From: Candidatus Phycosocius spiralis
Lineage (GTDB): Bacteria > Pseudomonadota > Alphaproteobacteria > Caulobacterales > Aquidulcibacteraceae
Assembly: GCF_030158815.1 (NCBI RefSeq)
Contig: NZ_BPFZ01000007.1
Location: 62,001-126,000, forward strand
Reading direction: 5' to 3'
Length of the DNA: 64,000 nt
The translations under genes and the position numbers were made by a program. The notes beneath the pieces were generated by a model. That model had not been told where the DNA came from. It ran no database searches and was given only the letters and a program-made list of their open reading frames with translations. Shown here in pieces: positions 1 to 9,741 of this stretch. How positions within the stretch are numbered: position 1 is the stretch's first letter; every line of letters begins with the position of its first letter.

Positions 1-1836
1 ACGCGTTGTGGTCTCACGTAGATTGGACTGAATGGCAGCTTCCACTGGCAAAATCGCATTCTTATCTTCGATGAAATCGCCCAAATGGCTGTCTTCCTCA
101 TCACCGATGGGCGTTTCAAGGCTGATGGGCTCCTTAGCGATTTTCATCACCTTGCGGACTTTTTCTAGCGGCAAGCCGAGCTTTTCGGATAATTCTTCTG
201 GCGTAGGTTCGCGGCCGATCTCATGGAGCATTTGGCGAGACGTACGCACCAACTTATTGATCGTCTCAATCATATGCACCGGGATACGAATGGTGCGCGC
301 TTGGTCCGCAATCGAGCGGGTAATGGCTTGGCGGATCCACCAAGTGGCGTAGGTGGAGAATTTATAGCCACGGCGATATTCAAACTTATCCACTGCCTTC
401 ATCAAGCCAATATTGCCTTCTTGGATCAGGTCCAAGAATTGCAAACCTCGGTTGGTATATTTCTTCGCAATCGAGATCACCAGACGCAGATTGGCTTCTA
501 CCATTTCCTTTTTTGCTTGACGCGCCTCACGTTCGCCCTTTTGCACGGTTTGGACGATTCGTCGGAATTCATCGATGGGTACACCTGTTTCTTGCGCCAG
601 CGCATAGATTTCAGAGCGGATTTCTTCCACACGATCGCGCTGGTCGACACCAAAACGTGTCCAGGTCTTCGATTTATCCTTGACCCTATCGGTCCAGTTA
701 GGGTCCATCTCGTGACCTTGATACTCATGGGCAAAATCAGGGCGCGCGACGCCACAACTTTCTGCCAAACGCATCAACTTGCCTTCAAGACCGATGGAGC
801 GTTTGTTGATCGTATAGAGTTGCTCAACAAGTGCCTCGATACGTGCATTATTGAGTTTAAGGCTTTTTAGTTCTTCGATGATGCTATTTTGCAATACGTC
901 CATGGCGATCATGTCATCTTGGGTGATAGAGACACCACGGATACGCGCATCCAATGAGCGATCTTTGAGGGCGCGGAAAGCGTCAAAATGGGCAGCCACC
1001 GTGTCCAAAATGGTCATAATGCCTTCGCGCAATTCGCCTTCCATCGCCGACATCGAGAGAGCAGCACCCTCATCATCTTCTGCCTCTGAGCGGGCGACGC
1101 GGGCCGCACGGGCGGCGTCTTCATCCTCTTCATCTTCATTGCTGACGATGATTTCTTCTTCTTCTTCTTCCTCTTCATCAACCACAGGGGGCGCATTTTC
1201 GGCACCATAGGTTGCTTCCAAGTCGATGATTTCACGCAACAACACCCGTCCAGTTTGCAACTCATCGCGCCATACCATGATGGCTTCAAAGGTTAGCGGG
1301 CTTTCGCATAGGCCGCGGATCATCGCATCGCGACCGGCCTCGATCCTTTTGGCGATGGCGATTTCACCCTCGCGCGATAAAAGCTCAACCGCACCCATTT
1401 CGCGTAAATACATGCGGACGGGATCGTCGGTGCGATCTTGGCCTTCTTTGGTATTGCCGGTTTGTATCACGATAGCTGAACTGGACGAGGACACAGTTGT
1501 CACTTCGCCACTGTCATCTTGGCTATCATCTTCAGCTTCAATCAGATTAACGCCCATCTCACTGAGCTGGGCCATCACATCTTCAATCTGCTCAGAGGTG
1601 AAATCTTCTGAAGGCAAGATTTTATTAAGCTCATCGACTGTGACCCAGCCACGCAGCTTACCCGCCTTGATGAATTTCTTTACCGCCGCATTGTTTAAGT
1701 CCAGAAGTGGCGCATCGGGGGCCTCTGCTGATTGCGCTTCTTCAACTTTTTCTACCATGAATGTGCCGCCTCTTGGTTTCGCCATGTCGTCACATGACGC
1801 ACCTAATTGCTGAAAAGGGCTTTGCTGGTTAGACAT
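1..1836 (-). CDS. rpoD: RNA polymerase sigma factor RpoD (3' end outside window)
   Basis: Primary sigma-70 factor, which directs RNA polymerase to housekeeping promoters. Reading the minus strand, the visible 612 codons contain region 1.1 ([18 protein letters not shown]), a very acidic Asp/Glu-rich stretch, and the conserved region 2 core ([20 protein letters not shown] followed by AITRSI). The reading frame leaves the window just inside region 4 ([10 protein letters not shown]-like), so roughly the last 60-70 residues, including the -35-binding helix, are missing. The chosen start (MSNQQSPF) has no good Shine-Dalgarno of its own; an in-frame alternative is Met at 1758 (MVEKVEE). It lies downstream of dnaG on the same strand, the usual primase-sigma pairing of the macromolecular synthesis operon. 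Confidence 0.96.
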   Translation of the reverse strand, partial: MSNQQSPFQQLGASCDDMAKPRGGTFMVEKVEEAQSAEAPDAPLLDLNNAAVKKFIKAGKLRGWVTVDELNKILPSEDFTSEQIEDVMAQLSEMGVNLIEAEDDSQDDSGEVTTVSSSSSAIVIQTGNTKEGQDRTDDPVRMYLREMGAVELLSREGEIAIAKRIEAGRDAMIRGLCESPLTFEAIMVWRDELQTGRVLLREIIDLEATYGAENAPPVVDEEEEEEEEIIVSNEDEEDEDAARAARVARSEAEDDEGAALSMSAMEGELREGIMTILDTVAAHFDAFRALKDRSLDARIRGVSITQDDMIAMDVLQNSIIEELKSLKLNNARIEALVEQLYTINKRSIGLEGKLMRLAESCGVARPDFAHEYQGHEMDPNWTDRVKDKSKTWTRFGVDQRDRVEEIRSEIYALAQETGVPIDEFRRIVQTVQKGEREARQAKKEMVEANLRLVISIAKKYTNRGLQFLDLIQEGNIGLMKAVDKFEYRRGYKFSTYATWWIRQAITRSIADQARTIRIPVHMIETINKLVRTSRQMLHEIGREPTPEELSEKLGLPLEKVRKVMKIAKEPISLETPIGDEEDSHLGDFIEDKNAILPVEAAIQSNLRETTTR

Positions 1837-1839
1837 CCA

Positions 1840-1869
1840 TCATCCAGCACGAACCCATTTTGCGCCCAT
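1840..1869 (-). promoter_or_regulatory. Nine-codon leader ORF just upstream of rpoD
   Basis: A short ORF (MGAKWVRAG, stop TGA) sits directly before rpoD, in the same frame. It has an ideal Shine-Dalgarno AGGAGG six bases before its ATG, while the rpoD ATG, only three bases after the TGA, has none. This arrangement would let ribosomes terminate and reinitiate on rpoD. Translation of the leader is an inference. Confidence 0.4.
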
Positions 1870-1966
1870 CGCCGACCTCCTGCTAAGGCCCGCTTGTGGG
1901 TGCTATAAAGTGCTGCCTTAACCACAGCTATGTTGTTTGCGAACGCTCTTCGCGCCATCCATCCCA

Positions 1967-3862
1967 TTAATCAACTGCGGGCAAATCAAGCCCGACTAAA
2001 TCTGTCGCCACCCCAGAACTGTTGGCCTCTTGCGCACGTAAGGCACGACGCTCATCCACCAGTCGCTTCAGACGCGCGAATGCAGCTTCGTCGCCACCTC
2101 CCGCCGCTGAAACAGCCTCAGCAGCATCATCTGCCAATGCACGCTGAGTCTCTAACCGCTGTAAAGCCATTAGCCATGAATTTTTTGCTTCCTCGCCTCC
2201 GACGTTTGGCCGAACGTGAGGATTGATCGGGCTGGTACGTGCTTCGTCAACCAAGCGCACGCATTCGCCACGACCCAAATGTTCCAAATGGCGACGAACG
2301 CTGTCAAAATCAATAGGCGTACCCGCAAGATGCAGGTCCAAAAGGCTGTGACGCAGCACATCCAGCTCTGGATTGTCAATAAACAGTCCAGCAAAGGCTT
2401 CTTCATTGGCGTCAAGTAGCTCAGGCCGGCGCAAAGGGGCGGTTACAATGTCCACCAATGCTCGCTTCGGCCTCGAATTACCCGACTTGATCTTGAGACG
2501 CAGTTCAGAAGTTGCGGTCCCGATAGGGGCACCATCCCCCGCCTTGCCACGAAGCTTAGGAACAAAAGCTGGGCGAGCAGTCGTCGCGAAGAGTGCTTCG
2601 AGACTGCGGCGCATCTCCTCATTTAGCTCGCGCTGTAAATCGGGATCAGTCACTTGGGCGGTCAAGGCACGCAATCTTTTACGCAATCCTGCGCGCGCTT
2701 CTGCGGTCGCCAGGGGGTCGCGGTCTTGTTCGCGCTGGAACAAAAAGGTACCGAGGGAAAGCGCATGCGCCAAAACGGCCTCAACCCCAACCGCACCCTT
2801 CGACTTGATCAAATCATCTGGGTCTTGGCCTTCAGGCAAAAAACCAAACGCCAAAGTCTTTTCAGCTGAAACCAAAGGCAAAGCGCGGTCCAATGCCCGC
2901 TCTGCCGCCTTTAGGCCCGCTTTGTCGCCATCAAAGCATAAAATGGGCCGCTTACTGGCCTTCCAAATCAGGCCCAATTGATCTTCGGTTAAAGCCGTAC
3001 CCAAAGGTGCCACCCCGGCAAAACCCGCGCGCTCAAGCGCGATGACATCCATATAGCCTTCCGCCACCACAATGGGCTTTTCCTTGGCAGCGACGCGGGC
3101 TTGAGCATAGCGATAGAGATTGCGGCTTTTGCTGAAAACCGGACTATCGGGGCCATTGAGATATTTGGGCTGGCCATCGGGCTCTAGGGTGCGAGCGCCA
3201 AAGGAAACCGGGCGGTCGCGGCCATCGGCAATGGTGAACATCACCCGGCCACGGAAAAAATCAAACGGCGCGCCGCCATCATCGGGGGCTTTTAATAGGC
3301 CTGCGTCCACAAGATCGGCTAAACTATGCCCGCCTTGGGTCAAACGATCCTTCAGCCACGTGCGGCTATTGGGGGCATAGCCTAAACCAAAGCGATCCCA
3401 ATCGGCTTGGGATAGCCCCCGCTTGGTCAGATACTCCCTCGCTTTTGCGCCTGCTGAACTGCGCAGCGCTTGGGCAAAAGCGGCGCTGGCGGCTTCGAGC
3501 GCATGGTGAAGGCGTTTGGCTTGATCATCCTTCGCGCCAGCCTCTGGATCCCGCTCTGGTAAAGCAAGGCCTAGATCGCGCGCTAAGCTTTCCACAGCTT
3601 CAGGAAACGGCACATTCTGGGTCGCCATCACAAAGTCGATGGCATTGCCGTGCTGGCCGCAGCCAAAGCAATGATAAGTACCCTTCGCTTCGGTGGCATG
3701 AAAACTGGGTGTGGCCTCATTATGAAACGGGCAACAGGCCCACATATCGCCGCGCGCCAGATTGGATTTGCGCTTATCCCAAGACACTTTGCGCCCCACC
3801 ACATCCAAAATGGAGGCGCGGTTGAGCACTTCATCGATAAAGGAACGGTCAAAACGAGACAT
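1967..3862 (-). CDS. dnaG: DNA primase DnaG
   Basis: Makes RNA primers for replication. The protein is about 631 residues, normal for the family. It has an N-terminal CHC2 zinc-binding domain (CPFHNEATPSFHA ... YHCFGCG), a Toprim catalytic domain (VVAEGYMDVIALERAGF, then CFDGDKAG) and a C-terminal DnaB-binding region. The start chosen (MSRFDRSF) matches primase N-termini; a longer frame begins at 3892. rpoD follows after about 130 bases on the same strand. Confidence 0.97.
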   Translation of the reverse strand: MSRFDRSFIDEVLNRASILDVVGRKVSWDKRKSNLARGDMWACCPFHNEATPSFHATEAKGTYHCFGCGQHGNAIDFVMATQNVPFPEAVESLARDLGLALPERDPEAGAKDDQAKRLHHALEAASAAFAQALRSSAGAKAREYLTKRGLSQADWDRFGLGYAPNSRTWLKDRLTQGGHSLADLVDAGLLKAPDDGGAPFDFFRGRVMFTIADGRDRPVSFGARTLEPDGQPKYLNGPDSPVFSKSRNLYRYAQARVAAKEKPIVVAEGYMDVIALERAGFAGVAPLGTALTEDQLGLIWKASKRPILCFDGDKAGLKAAERALDRALPLVSAEKTLAFGFLPEGQDPDDLIKSKGAVGVEAVLAHALSLGTFLFQREQDRDPLATAEARAGLRKRLRALTAQVTDPDLQRELNEEMRRSLEALFATTARPAFVPKLRGKAGDGAPIGTATSELRLKIKSGNSRPKRALVDIVTAPLRRPELLDANEEAFAGLFIDNPELDVLRHSLLDLHLAGTPIDFDSVRRHLEHLGRGECVRLVDEARTSPINPHVRPNVGGEEAKNSWLMALQRLETQRALADDAAEAVSAAGGGDEAAFARLKRLVDERRALRAQEANSSGVATDLVGLDLPAVD

Positions 3863-3979
3863 GATGCCTAACAATGGGCCCAGATGGCTCAATCATCAAG
3901 CCCATCGCACGCGCGCGACTTTTCCTGATTGCGGCGAGACGCTATAATCAAGTTTTCATCGTCTTATTTGAATGTGACC

Positions 3980-4411
3980 ATGCGCCCTGACCTCCTATCC
4001 ATGACCACTTGGCTTATTGTGCTTGTGTGTGCCACTCCCGCTTTCGCTAAGGATCTCATCGGCACAAAATGGGTGACCGCCAATGGCAGCGGTATCATTC
4101 GGCTGGAGCCATGCGGCCCAAAACTATGCGGAAAGATCATTGGTCCTGGCCCAAAGGCCGACAAGAATGGCGCGCAAACGGACGTGAAAAATCCAAATCC
4201 GGCTTTACGGTCGCGGCCCATTGTCGGCCTAGCCATCCTGACGGGCTTTAGCGATCAGGGTAAAGGCAAGCTGACCGGTGGGCAGATTTATGACCCAATT
4301 GAGGGCAAAACCTATCGCAGTGAAGTGCGCTTAAAGCTCGATGGCAAGCTGGAAGTGAAGGGGTGCATTGGGCCGATCTGCGTCAGCCAAATCTGGACAC
4401 CCCTTCCCTGA
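3980..4411 (+). CDS. Secreted DUF2147 family protein
   Basis: A 143-residue exported protein. It has a signal peptide ending ...VCATPAFA before KDLIGTKW, then a compact domain with the DUF2147 pattern: G-x-W near the N-terminus, paired cysteines (EPCGPKLCG), and the stretch GGQIYDPIEGKTYRSEVRL. The C-terminus carries a second cysteine pair (KGCIGPICVSQIW), suggesting disulfides in the periplasm. The function of DUF2147 proteins is unknown. It is divergent from dnaG and convergent with the peroxiredoxin. Confidence 0.8.
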   Translation: MRPDLLSMTTWLIVLVCATPAFAKDLIGTKWVTANGSGIIRLEPCGPKLCGKIIGPGPKADKNGAQTDVKNPNPALRSRPIVGLAILTGFSDQGKGKLTGGQIYDPIEGKTYRSEVRLKLDGKLEVKGCIGPICVSQIWTPLP

Positions 4412-4427
4412 CGTCCGAACCGATCGC

Positions 4428-4910
4428 TTAGATATGCTCGAGCATATATTCAGCGCTGGACACCTTGTATTCGGCTGGTGCCTCGACAAATAAGTGGGTG
4501 ACTACGCCATTGTCGGCGACCAAGGAAAAGCGCTGTGCACGTGTACCCATGCCAAACTTGGAGGCATCCATCTCAAGGCCAATCGCTTTGGCAAAGTTAC
4601 CACTACCATCAGCCAGCATGATGATGTCATCGCTCACACCTTGATCCTTTGCCCAAGCCGACAAAACAAAAACATCATTGACCGACAAACAAGCTATCGC
4701 GTCCACGCCTTTGGCAGCCAGTTCAGCAGCCTTTTCTTTATAAGACGGCAAATGCTTGGCAGAGCAGGTTGGCGTAAAAGCCCCTGGGACGGCAAATAAA
4801 GCAACTTTTTTGCCGCCAAAAATCTCAGCTGTGGTCTTGGCAGCAGGGCCGTCCTTGGTTGGGACCATGAATGTCGCTTCGGGGAGGCTTTCGCCTACTT
4901 TTAGTGTCAT
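4428..4910 (-). CDS. Peroxiredoxin, Prx5/AhpC-TSA type
   Basis: A 160-residue thiol peroxidase that reduces hydroperoxides. The peroxidatic cysteine is in PGAFTPTCSAKHLPSY, the signature of the Prx5 (peroxiredoxin-5) subgroup, and a second cysteine lies in AIACLSVND. The start (MTLKVGESLPEATF) is preceded by GGAG at a good spacing; the frame is open further upstream but that extension is AT-rich and unlike the family. Divergent from yqgE; the 173-base spacer contains the inverted repeat AGTCC-ACA-GGACT at 4954-4966. Confidence 0.9.
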   Translation of the reverse strand: MTLKVGESLPEATFMVPTKDGPAAKTTAEIFGGKKVALFAVPGAFTPTCSAKHLPSYKEKAAELAAKGVDAIACLSVNDVFVLSAWAKDQGVSDDIIMLADGSGNFAKAIGLEMDASKFGMGTRAQRFSLVADNGVVTHLFVEAPAEYKVSSAEYMLEHI

Positions 4911-5083
4911 CTTTCTACTCCATAAAATAGCTGATAATCGCGAAGGTATCTCTAGTCCACAGGACTTCACAAACAAAGTAATATTTACCAAAATGCATGT
5001 GTTAATTTTCTTTTTGTTTGCAGTGCAGACCAAATTCTTCTAGCCTCAATCAAGGCTGGACAGATCCGCAATTTCGCAACACC

Positions 5084-5656
5084 ATGAGCCCCATGAAAGA
5101 TTATCTGGTCGGTCGATTTTTAATTGCTAGCCCTTCCATCCGGGATCGGCGCTTTAAGCGCGCTGTGATATTGATATGTGATCATGATGATACACATGCC
5201 ATGGGTCTTGTGATCAACCGCGCTATGCCACAACTTACCTTACCCACCCTGTTGGACCGATTGGGGATCGATTGCGCGCTAGGACTACCGATCGCGCCGG
5301 TATTGGACGGCGGTCCTTGTCAACGAGACCGTGGTTTTGTTCTTCATAGCGATGATTGGGAAGGCGATGAAAGTACTCAAGCAATTGTACATGGTCTCAG
5401 AATGACCGCGACCCGCGACGTCTTACAAGCGATTGCCCATGGCAATAAGCCTAATCGTGCAACTTTGGTATTGGGCTATGCTGGCTGGGATGCAGGGCAA
5501 TTAGAGGCGGAAATTTGCGACAATGCTTGGTTGGTTGCCGACGCCGACATTGAAGCCGTTTTTACAACCACAAATCTAGATGAAAAATGGGTCGATGCGA
5601 TCAGCCGTTTAGGGTTAGAACCTTGGCAAATTTCCCAAACCGCCGGGCAGGCGTAA
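5084..5656 (+). CDS. yqgE: YqgE/AlgH family protein (UPF0301)
   Basis: A 190-residue member of the widespread YqgE/AlgH family. Recognisable are the N-terminal LVGRFLIASPSIRDRRFKRA, the HAMGLVINR strand, VLDGGPCQRDRGFVLHS and the C-terminal LVLGYAGWDAGQLEAEI. The biochemical role is not established. The start could be Met at 5084 or 5093 (MKDYLVG). Confidence 0.92.
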   Translation: MSPMKDYLVGRFLIASPSIRDRRFKRAVILICDHDDTHAMGLVINRAMPQLTLPTLLDRLGIDCALGLPIAPVLDGGPCQRDRGFVLHSDDWEGDESTQAIVHGLRMTATRDVLQAIAHGNKPNRATLVLGYAGWDAGQLEAEICDNAWLVADADIEAVFTTTNLDEKWVDAISRLGLEPWQISQTAGQA

Positions 5657-5665
5657 ACCCTGTTT

Positions 5666-6253
5666 CTAAGTTTGGTGGTCGTGCGCCAAAATGGCGTAGA
5701 GTACGTGATCTTTCCAAGTGCCATTAATTTTTAGATAGCCCCGCGCCAAACCCTCTTCATGAAAACCTATACTTTCAAGAAGTTTGCGCGATCGGTAATT
5801 GGAGGGAATACAGGCCGCCTGGATGCGGTGCAGGCCTAATCGGCCAAAGGCATATGCGATTACAGTCTGAACGGCTGCGCGCGTGAGGCCTTGACGGGCA
5901 TAGGGTTCACCCACCCAATAGCCCAGGGTACAATCTTGCGCGACACCGCGGCGAATATTGGAGATATTTACCCCACCGACCAAAATATCATCCTTAGCCC
6001 GAAATACTAAAAAAGGTGCCGCTAAGCCCAATTTCTTATCCTGGTGCCAGCCTTGCAGCCGCCATAAGTAGCAAGCGCGCGACAATTCATCAAAACGCCA
6101 TTCTGGTTCCCACGGGACCAACCAAGATTGGCTCTTCTGGCGTAGATCAGCCCAAGCTTGATAGTCATTCTTAGTGGCTTCGCGCAGATATACGCCCTGC
6201 CCTTCAAGGCGAAGCCGGCTTTCAGATTGGCCTGTCAGACTTAAAAATGCCAA
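5666..6253 (-). CDS. GNAT acetyltransferase, RimJ/RimL type
   Basis: A 195-residue GCN5-related N-acetyltransferase of the ribosomal-protein-alanine acetyltransferase class. Supporting motifs are LGYWVGEPYARQGLTRAAVQ (acetyl-CoA-binding motif A), GLHRIQAACIPSNYRSRKLL and GFHEEGLARGYLKING. The gene is 20 bases downstream of the M16 peptidase on the same strand, as is common in Alphaproteobacteria, and is probably cotranscribed. The true substrate cannot be read from the sequence. Confidence 0.9.
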   Translation of the reverse strand: MAFLSLTGQSESRLRLEGQGVYLREATKNDYQAWADLRQKSQSWLVPWEPEWRFDELSRACYLWRLQGWHQDKKLGLAAPFLVFRAKDDILVGGVNISNIRRGVAQDCTLGYWVGEPYARQGLTRAAVQTVIAYAFGRLGLHRIQAACIPSNYRSRKLLESIGFHEEGLARGYLKINGTWKDHVLYAILAHDHQT

Positions 6254-6273
6254 GGCGATGCCCCCAAATGATC

Positions 6274-7548
6274 TTAGCGAAAGCTTGCCGCAAAAACCTC
6301 TGCGGCGCCAAGCCCTAAAGTGGGGCCAATTGCTGCAGCGGCACCAAAGCCAGCCTGCCCACCAACGATAGCTGATGTCGCCACAGCTTGCACGTGCTCT
6401 GTTGTGACAGAACGTATACGAGACGCCACCTCGAACAAGGCCAAAGGACGACCATAAAGCAGGGTTTGACTAACCGCTACTTCACACCGGGCTGGAGGGC
6501 TTTCTGCTGCCATCATCATGCTAGCTTCTAGAATACGCAAGGCGCGCTTGAGCTCTTTTTCGCTTGGCCCCTTTTGGGCCAAATCTACCAAATGTTGGGC
6601 GCTACGGCGCGCCACTTCTTCACCAACATTAGGCGTACAGCCGGCTGATACACAGATGCGCCCGCCATCTTCATAAAGATCGCTAAAAGCTTCGACCGAA
6701 TAAACGAGCCCACGTGTCTCGCGCAGGTCTTGAAAGAGGCGCGACGCCATGCCGCCGCCTAAAATCTCGCACATCACGCGCGCAGCAATAGCCTGCTGGC
6801 TACCCAGATTGGGACCGGGGAGTGAAAATGTTAAGTGAATTTGTTCAGCGTCGCGCACTTCGCTCAAAGCCTGACCGCCCAGGCTAACAGGAGCCAAAGC
6901 AGGGGCCGTAAAAGGGGCAAGGCCACCAAAGGCCTGTTCAACTTGGTCTTGGATCGCAGAAGCTTCAAACGCACCAGATACCGCGACAATCATCTGGGAC
7001 GGGGCATACGTGCGCGCGCGAAAGGCTGCAATCGCAGCGTGATCAATCCCCGCCAAACTGGCTTCATCCCCTAAAATGGGTCGGCCAAGGGCATGATCGG
7101 GGAAGGCCGCTTGTTGGTGAAGGACACCACAACGGTCCTCTGGATCATCAAAAGCTTCACCGATTTCTTGCAAAATCACATGTTTTTCAAGCTCTAAATC
7201 TTCGGCGCGCAAATGGGGCTTTAACACCAAATCGGCCGTCAAACTCAAAGCAAAACCAGCATCTTCAGCTAAACAACGCGCAAAAAAGCCAGTCCGCTCA
7301 TAGCCAGTTGCAGCATTGAGATAGACACCTTGACCTTCAGCGTCTTCTGCCAGTGCCCGCGCATCGCGCCCGCCAGCCCCTTTAAACACCAAATGCTCCA
7401 ACAGATGAGCGCTGCCATTTTCGGCTAGGGTCTCAGCACGCGCACCGACTTTTACCCAGACCCCTACGGAGGTACTGGCCAAACCCGATATCGGATCCAT
7501 GAGCAAACGCACGCCATTGGATAAGTGATGCAGGGTAGTGTCACTCAT
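6274..7548 (-). CDS. M16 family zinc peptidase (processing-peptidase-like)
   Basis: A 424-residue insulinase/pitrilysin-type protease related to the mitochondrial processing peptidase beta subunit. The inverted zinc motif HxxEH is intact (HLLEHLVFKG), and the downstream zinc-ligand Glu lies in ILQEIGEAFDDPED. A glycine-rich C-terminal domain follows. The ATG chosen (MSDTTLHHL) overlaps the thrC stop by four bases, indicating translational coupling; the upstream in-frame extension is a shadow of the thrC 3' end. Confidence 0.94.
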   Translation of the reverse strand: MSDTTLHHLSNGVRLLMDPISGLASTSVGVWVKVGARAETLAENGSAHLLEHLVFKGAGGRDARALAEDAEGQGVYLNAATGYERTGFFARCLAEDAGFALSLTADLVLKPHLRAEDLELEKHVILQEIGEAFDDPEDRCGVLHQQAAFPDHALGRPILGDEASLAGIDHAAIAAFRARTYAPSQMIVAVSGAFEASAIQDQVEQAFGGLAPFTAPALAPVSLGGQALSEVRDAEQIHLTFSLPGPNLGSQQAIAARVMCEILGGGMASRLFQDLRETRGLVYSVEAFSDLYEDGGRICVSAGCTPNVGEEVARRSAQHLVDLAQKGPSEKELKRALRILEASMMMAAESPPARCEVAVSQTLLYGRPLALFEVASRIRSVTTEHVQAVATSAIVGGQAGFGAAAAIGPTLGLGAAEVFAASFR

Positions 7549-8945
7549 GCAGCTACACCAAGATGGCCTCGGATATAGGCTTTCACCGCTTCGATAGTGG
7601 CTGGCATATCGATGCGCACTTCTTGGCGGGCAAACAAATCGGCGCAATGGGGTGGCAAGCTGGGCACTTGGCCTAAAATCGCCTCAACCGTCTCTGGAAA
7701 CTTGGCACTATGGGCAGTGGCCAACAGTACACGCGCACCCTCGCACTCACCCTGGCCATAGCGGGCGCGCCAACCTACGGCTGTATGCGGGCATAAAACT
7801 TCGCCCGTTTGTTCAAAGCAATCGGCCAAGGCCCAACGGGTTTCCTGATCATCAACGCCAAAAGCGTCATAATGGCTCCTCAAAAAGGCTTGAGCTTCGT
7901 TTGGCAAATCAAATGAGCCAATGGCACCAAACTGATCATAGAGTTGCTTAAGTAGCCCTTGCTCACGTCCTGTGGCCTCAAAAACGATGCGCTCAAAATT
8001 GCTGGCCACGGCAATGTCCATGGCAGGGCTTAAAGTCGTAATGCTGGCGGCTGACTTGGTATAAGTCCCGGTTTCAAAAGCTTGGGCAATGCCATCATTG
8101 GCATTGGTGGCGATCATGATCCGGCCAATGGGAGCACCCAGCATTTTGGCGACATAGCCTGATAAAGCATCACCAAAATTGCCCGTAGGAACGGTAAAAT
8201 GTACAAGACTGCCAGCTGACAAAGCGCAAGCCGTCACGACATAATAGACGCTCTGGGCCATGATCCGGGCCCAGTTGATCGAGTTGACGGGCGAGAGGGT
8301 GACTTCCTGACTAAAGGCTTGATCGGCTAAAAGCGCTTTGACCAAGGCTTGGGCGGCATCAAAATCACCTTCGATATCGAGGGCATGCACATTGGGGGCA
8401 CCCGACGCGGTCATAAAGCGGCGCTGAACTTCTGACACCCGCCCCTTTGGCATCAAGACAAAAAGGTCAACCCGATCGGTTTGTTTCAGCGCTTCGACCG
8501 CCGCCCCGCCTGTATCGCCAGAGGTCGCGCACACAATTGTCAAGCGCGCGTCGCGGCGCTCTAAAATATGGCTATAGAGCCCCGCCAAAAGCTGCATGGC
8601 AACGTCTTTAAAGGCCAAAGAAGGCCCGTGAAACAATTCTAAAAGATAGTCACCGGGGCCAATTTGTTGAACCGGCGTGATCGCAGGATTGGCCCATTGG
8701 CTGCCATAGGCTTCCTCGGTCAGACCCAAAGCATCGTCTGCACTCAAATCATCGCCCGCAAACACGGATAGGATTGCCGCAGCAGTCTCTGCATAAGGCA
8801 CAAAAGCGGCATTGCGCAGTACCTGCTCAGAAAGCCTGGGCCAGCTCTGGGGCATATAGAGCCCGCCATCGGGAGCGAGCCCGGTTAAAATCGCATCAAA
8901 AAACGAAACAGAAGGAGACCCGCCACGGGTCGAGAGATAGCGCAT
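7545..8945 (-). CDS. thrC: Threonine synthase
   Basis: A 466-residue PLP enzyme converting O-phosphohomoserine to threonine. It starts MRYLSTRGG as in the family. The PLP-lysine region LFHGPSLAFKDVAMQ is present, as are CATSGDTGGAAVEAL and FTVPTGNFGDALSGY, which bind the cofactor phosphate. It lies between the SURF1 gene and the M16 peptidase, all on one strand. Confidence 0.97.
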   Translation of the reverse strand: MRYLSTRGGSPSVSFFDAILTGLAPDGGLYMPQSWPRLSEQVLRNAAFVPYAETAAAILSVFAGDDLSADDALGLTEEAYGSQWANPAITPVQQIGPGDYLLELFHGPSLAFKDVAMQLLAGLYSHILERRDARLTIVCATSGDTGGAAVEALKQTDRVDLFVLMPKGRVSEVQRRFMTASGAPNVHALDIEGDFDAAQALVKALLADQAFSQEVTLSPVNSINWARIMAQSVYYVVTACALSAGSLVHFTVPTGNFGDALSGYVAKMLGAPIGRIMIATNANDGIAQAFETGTYTKSAASITTLSPAMDIAVASNFERIVFEATGREQGLLKQLYDQFGAIGSFDLPNEAQAFLRSHYDAFGVDDQETRWALADCFEQTGEVLCPHTAVGWRARYGQGECEGARVLLATAHSAKFPETVEAILGQVPSLPPHCADLFARQEVRIDMPATIEAVKAYIRGHLGVAA

Positions 8946-8970
8946 GATCCAGCTTTATAATGAGTTGGTT

Positions 8971-9741
8971 TTAAAGAGAGCGACGCACAAAACGTAAGCG
9001 GCCCGTACGCAGATGCAACCCCGTATAAACCCCGATGAGCGCGAAGCCAAACCCCCACCATGTTAAAGCATAACCCAAGTGACGTTCAGGTGGGATTTGA
9101 TTGGCACCCTTTGGATCGGCCCAAGGATTGGCTTGGAGCTGCCCCTTATTGAGGGGATCGACTTGGCTTATCGCGATGTAAAAGGGTGCGATATCGGCAG
9201 GCAGGTTGAGTGACCCAGCCATGGCCGCCAGATCAGGCCAAAACCACATTTGCTTGGTAGGATCATTTTCAGGGGTAAAGCTATTGGCCTTGGCCCCTTT
9301 GCGCAGCACACCGCGATACGATCTTGGACCTGCGACAACAGGGACTTTAGCCAGATCAGCTTCTGCTACAAAGCCAAGGTCAATAAAAATCCAACGGCCA
9401 TTGCTTTGCATGGGCGAAAACAAGCGCCGCCCACTGACGCCATCGTGCAATGCGCGCACCCCGATCACGCGTGGATCCAAAGTTCCTTTAGCCTCCACCA
9501 CTTGATACTCAAAGGGCGCGCTCGAAAAAGCAGCCTGGATTGAGACTGGCTTCGCCGCCGCGCTAACCGCCGGGGCAGCCGATTTTTCCACAAATTTGAC
9601 CCATTGCCAGTGCCCCAATTGATAGAGCAGCACCAGACACAGGATGGAGATTACGGTCAAAGCCGGCATGGGCTTAAAGCCCGTTTGCCCCGATAATGGA
9701 TCGGCAATTGGCTTTTGAGTGGTGGTGTTTTGCTTAGACAT
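8971..9741 (-). CDS. SURF1 family cytochrome oxidase assembly protein
   Basis: A 256-residue inner-membrane protein used in assembly of aa3 oxidase (heme a insertion). It has the two-helix SURF1 layout: an N-terminal TM helix (PALTVISILCLVLLYQLGHW), a periplasmic domain, and a C-terminal TM helix in HLGYALTWWGFGFALIGVY. The ATG at 9741 overlaps the DUF983 stop by eight bases. Confidence 0.93.
   Translation of the reverse strand: MSKQNTTTQKPIADPLSGQTGFKPMPALTVISILCLVLLYQLGHWQWVKFVEKSAAPAVSAAAKPVSIQAAFSSAPFEYQVVEAKGTLDPRVIGVRALHDGVSGRRLFSPMQSNGRWIFIDLGFVAEADLAKVPVVAGPRSYRGVLRKGAKANSFTPENDPTKQMWFWPDLAAMAGSLNLPADIAPFYIAISQVDPLNKGQLQANPWADPKGANQIPPERHLGYALTWWGFGFALIGVYTGLHLRTGRLRFVRRSL

Noticed and set aside
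1-870. Long plus-strand frames opposite rpoD
   Set aside because: Shadows of the rpoD coding strand; their translations have no family features.
1834-1869. UGA read as Trp, making the rpoD leader continuous with RpoD
   Set aside because: TGA clearly ends other genes here (for example hemC, yidC and cas1), so the standard bacterial code applies; a local substitution or leader ORF is more likely.
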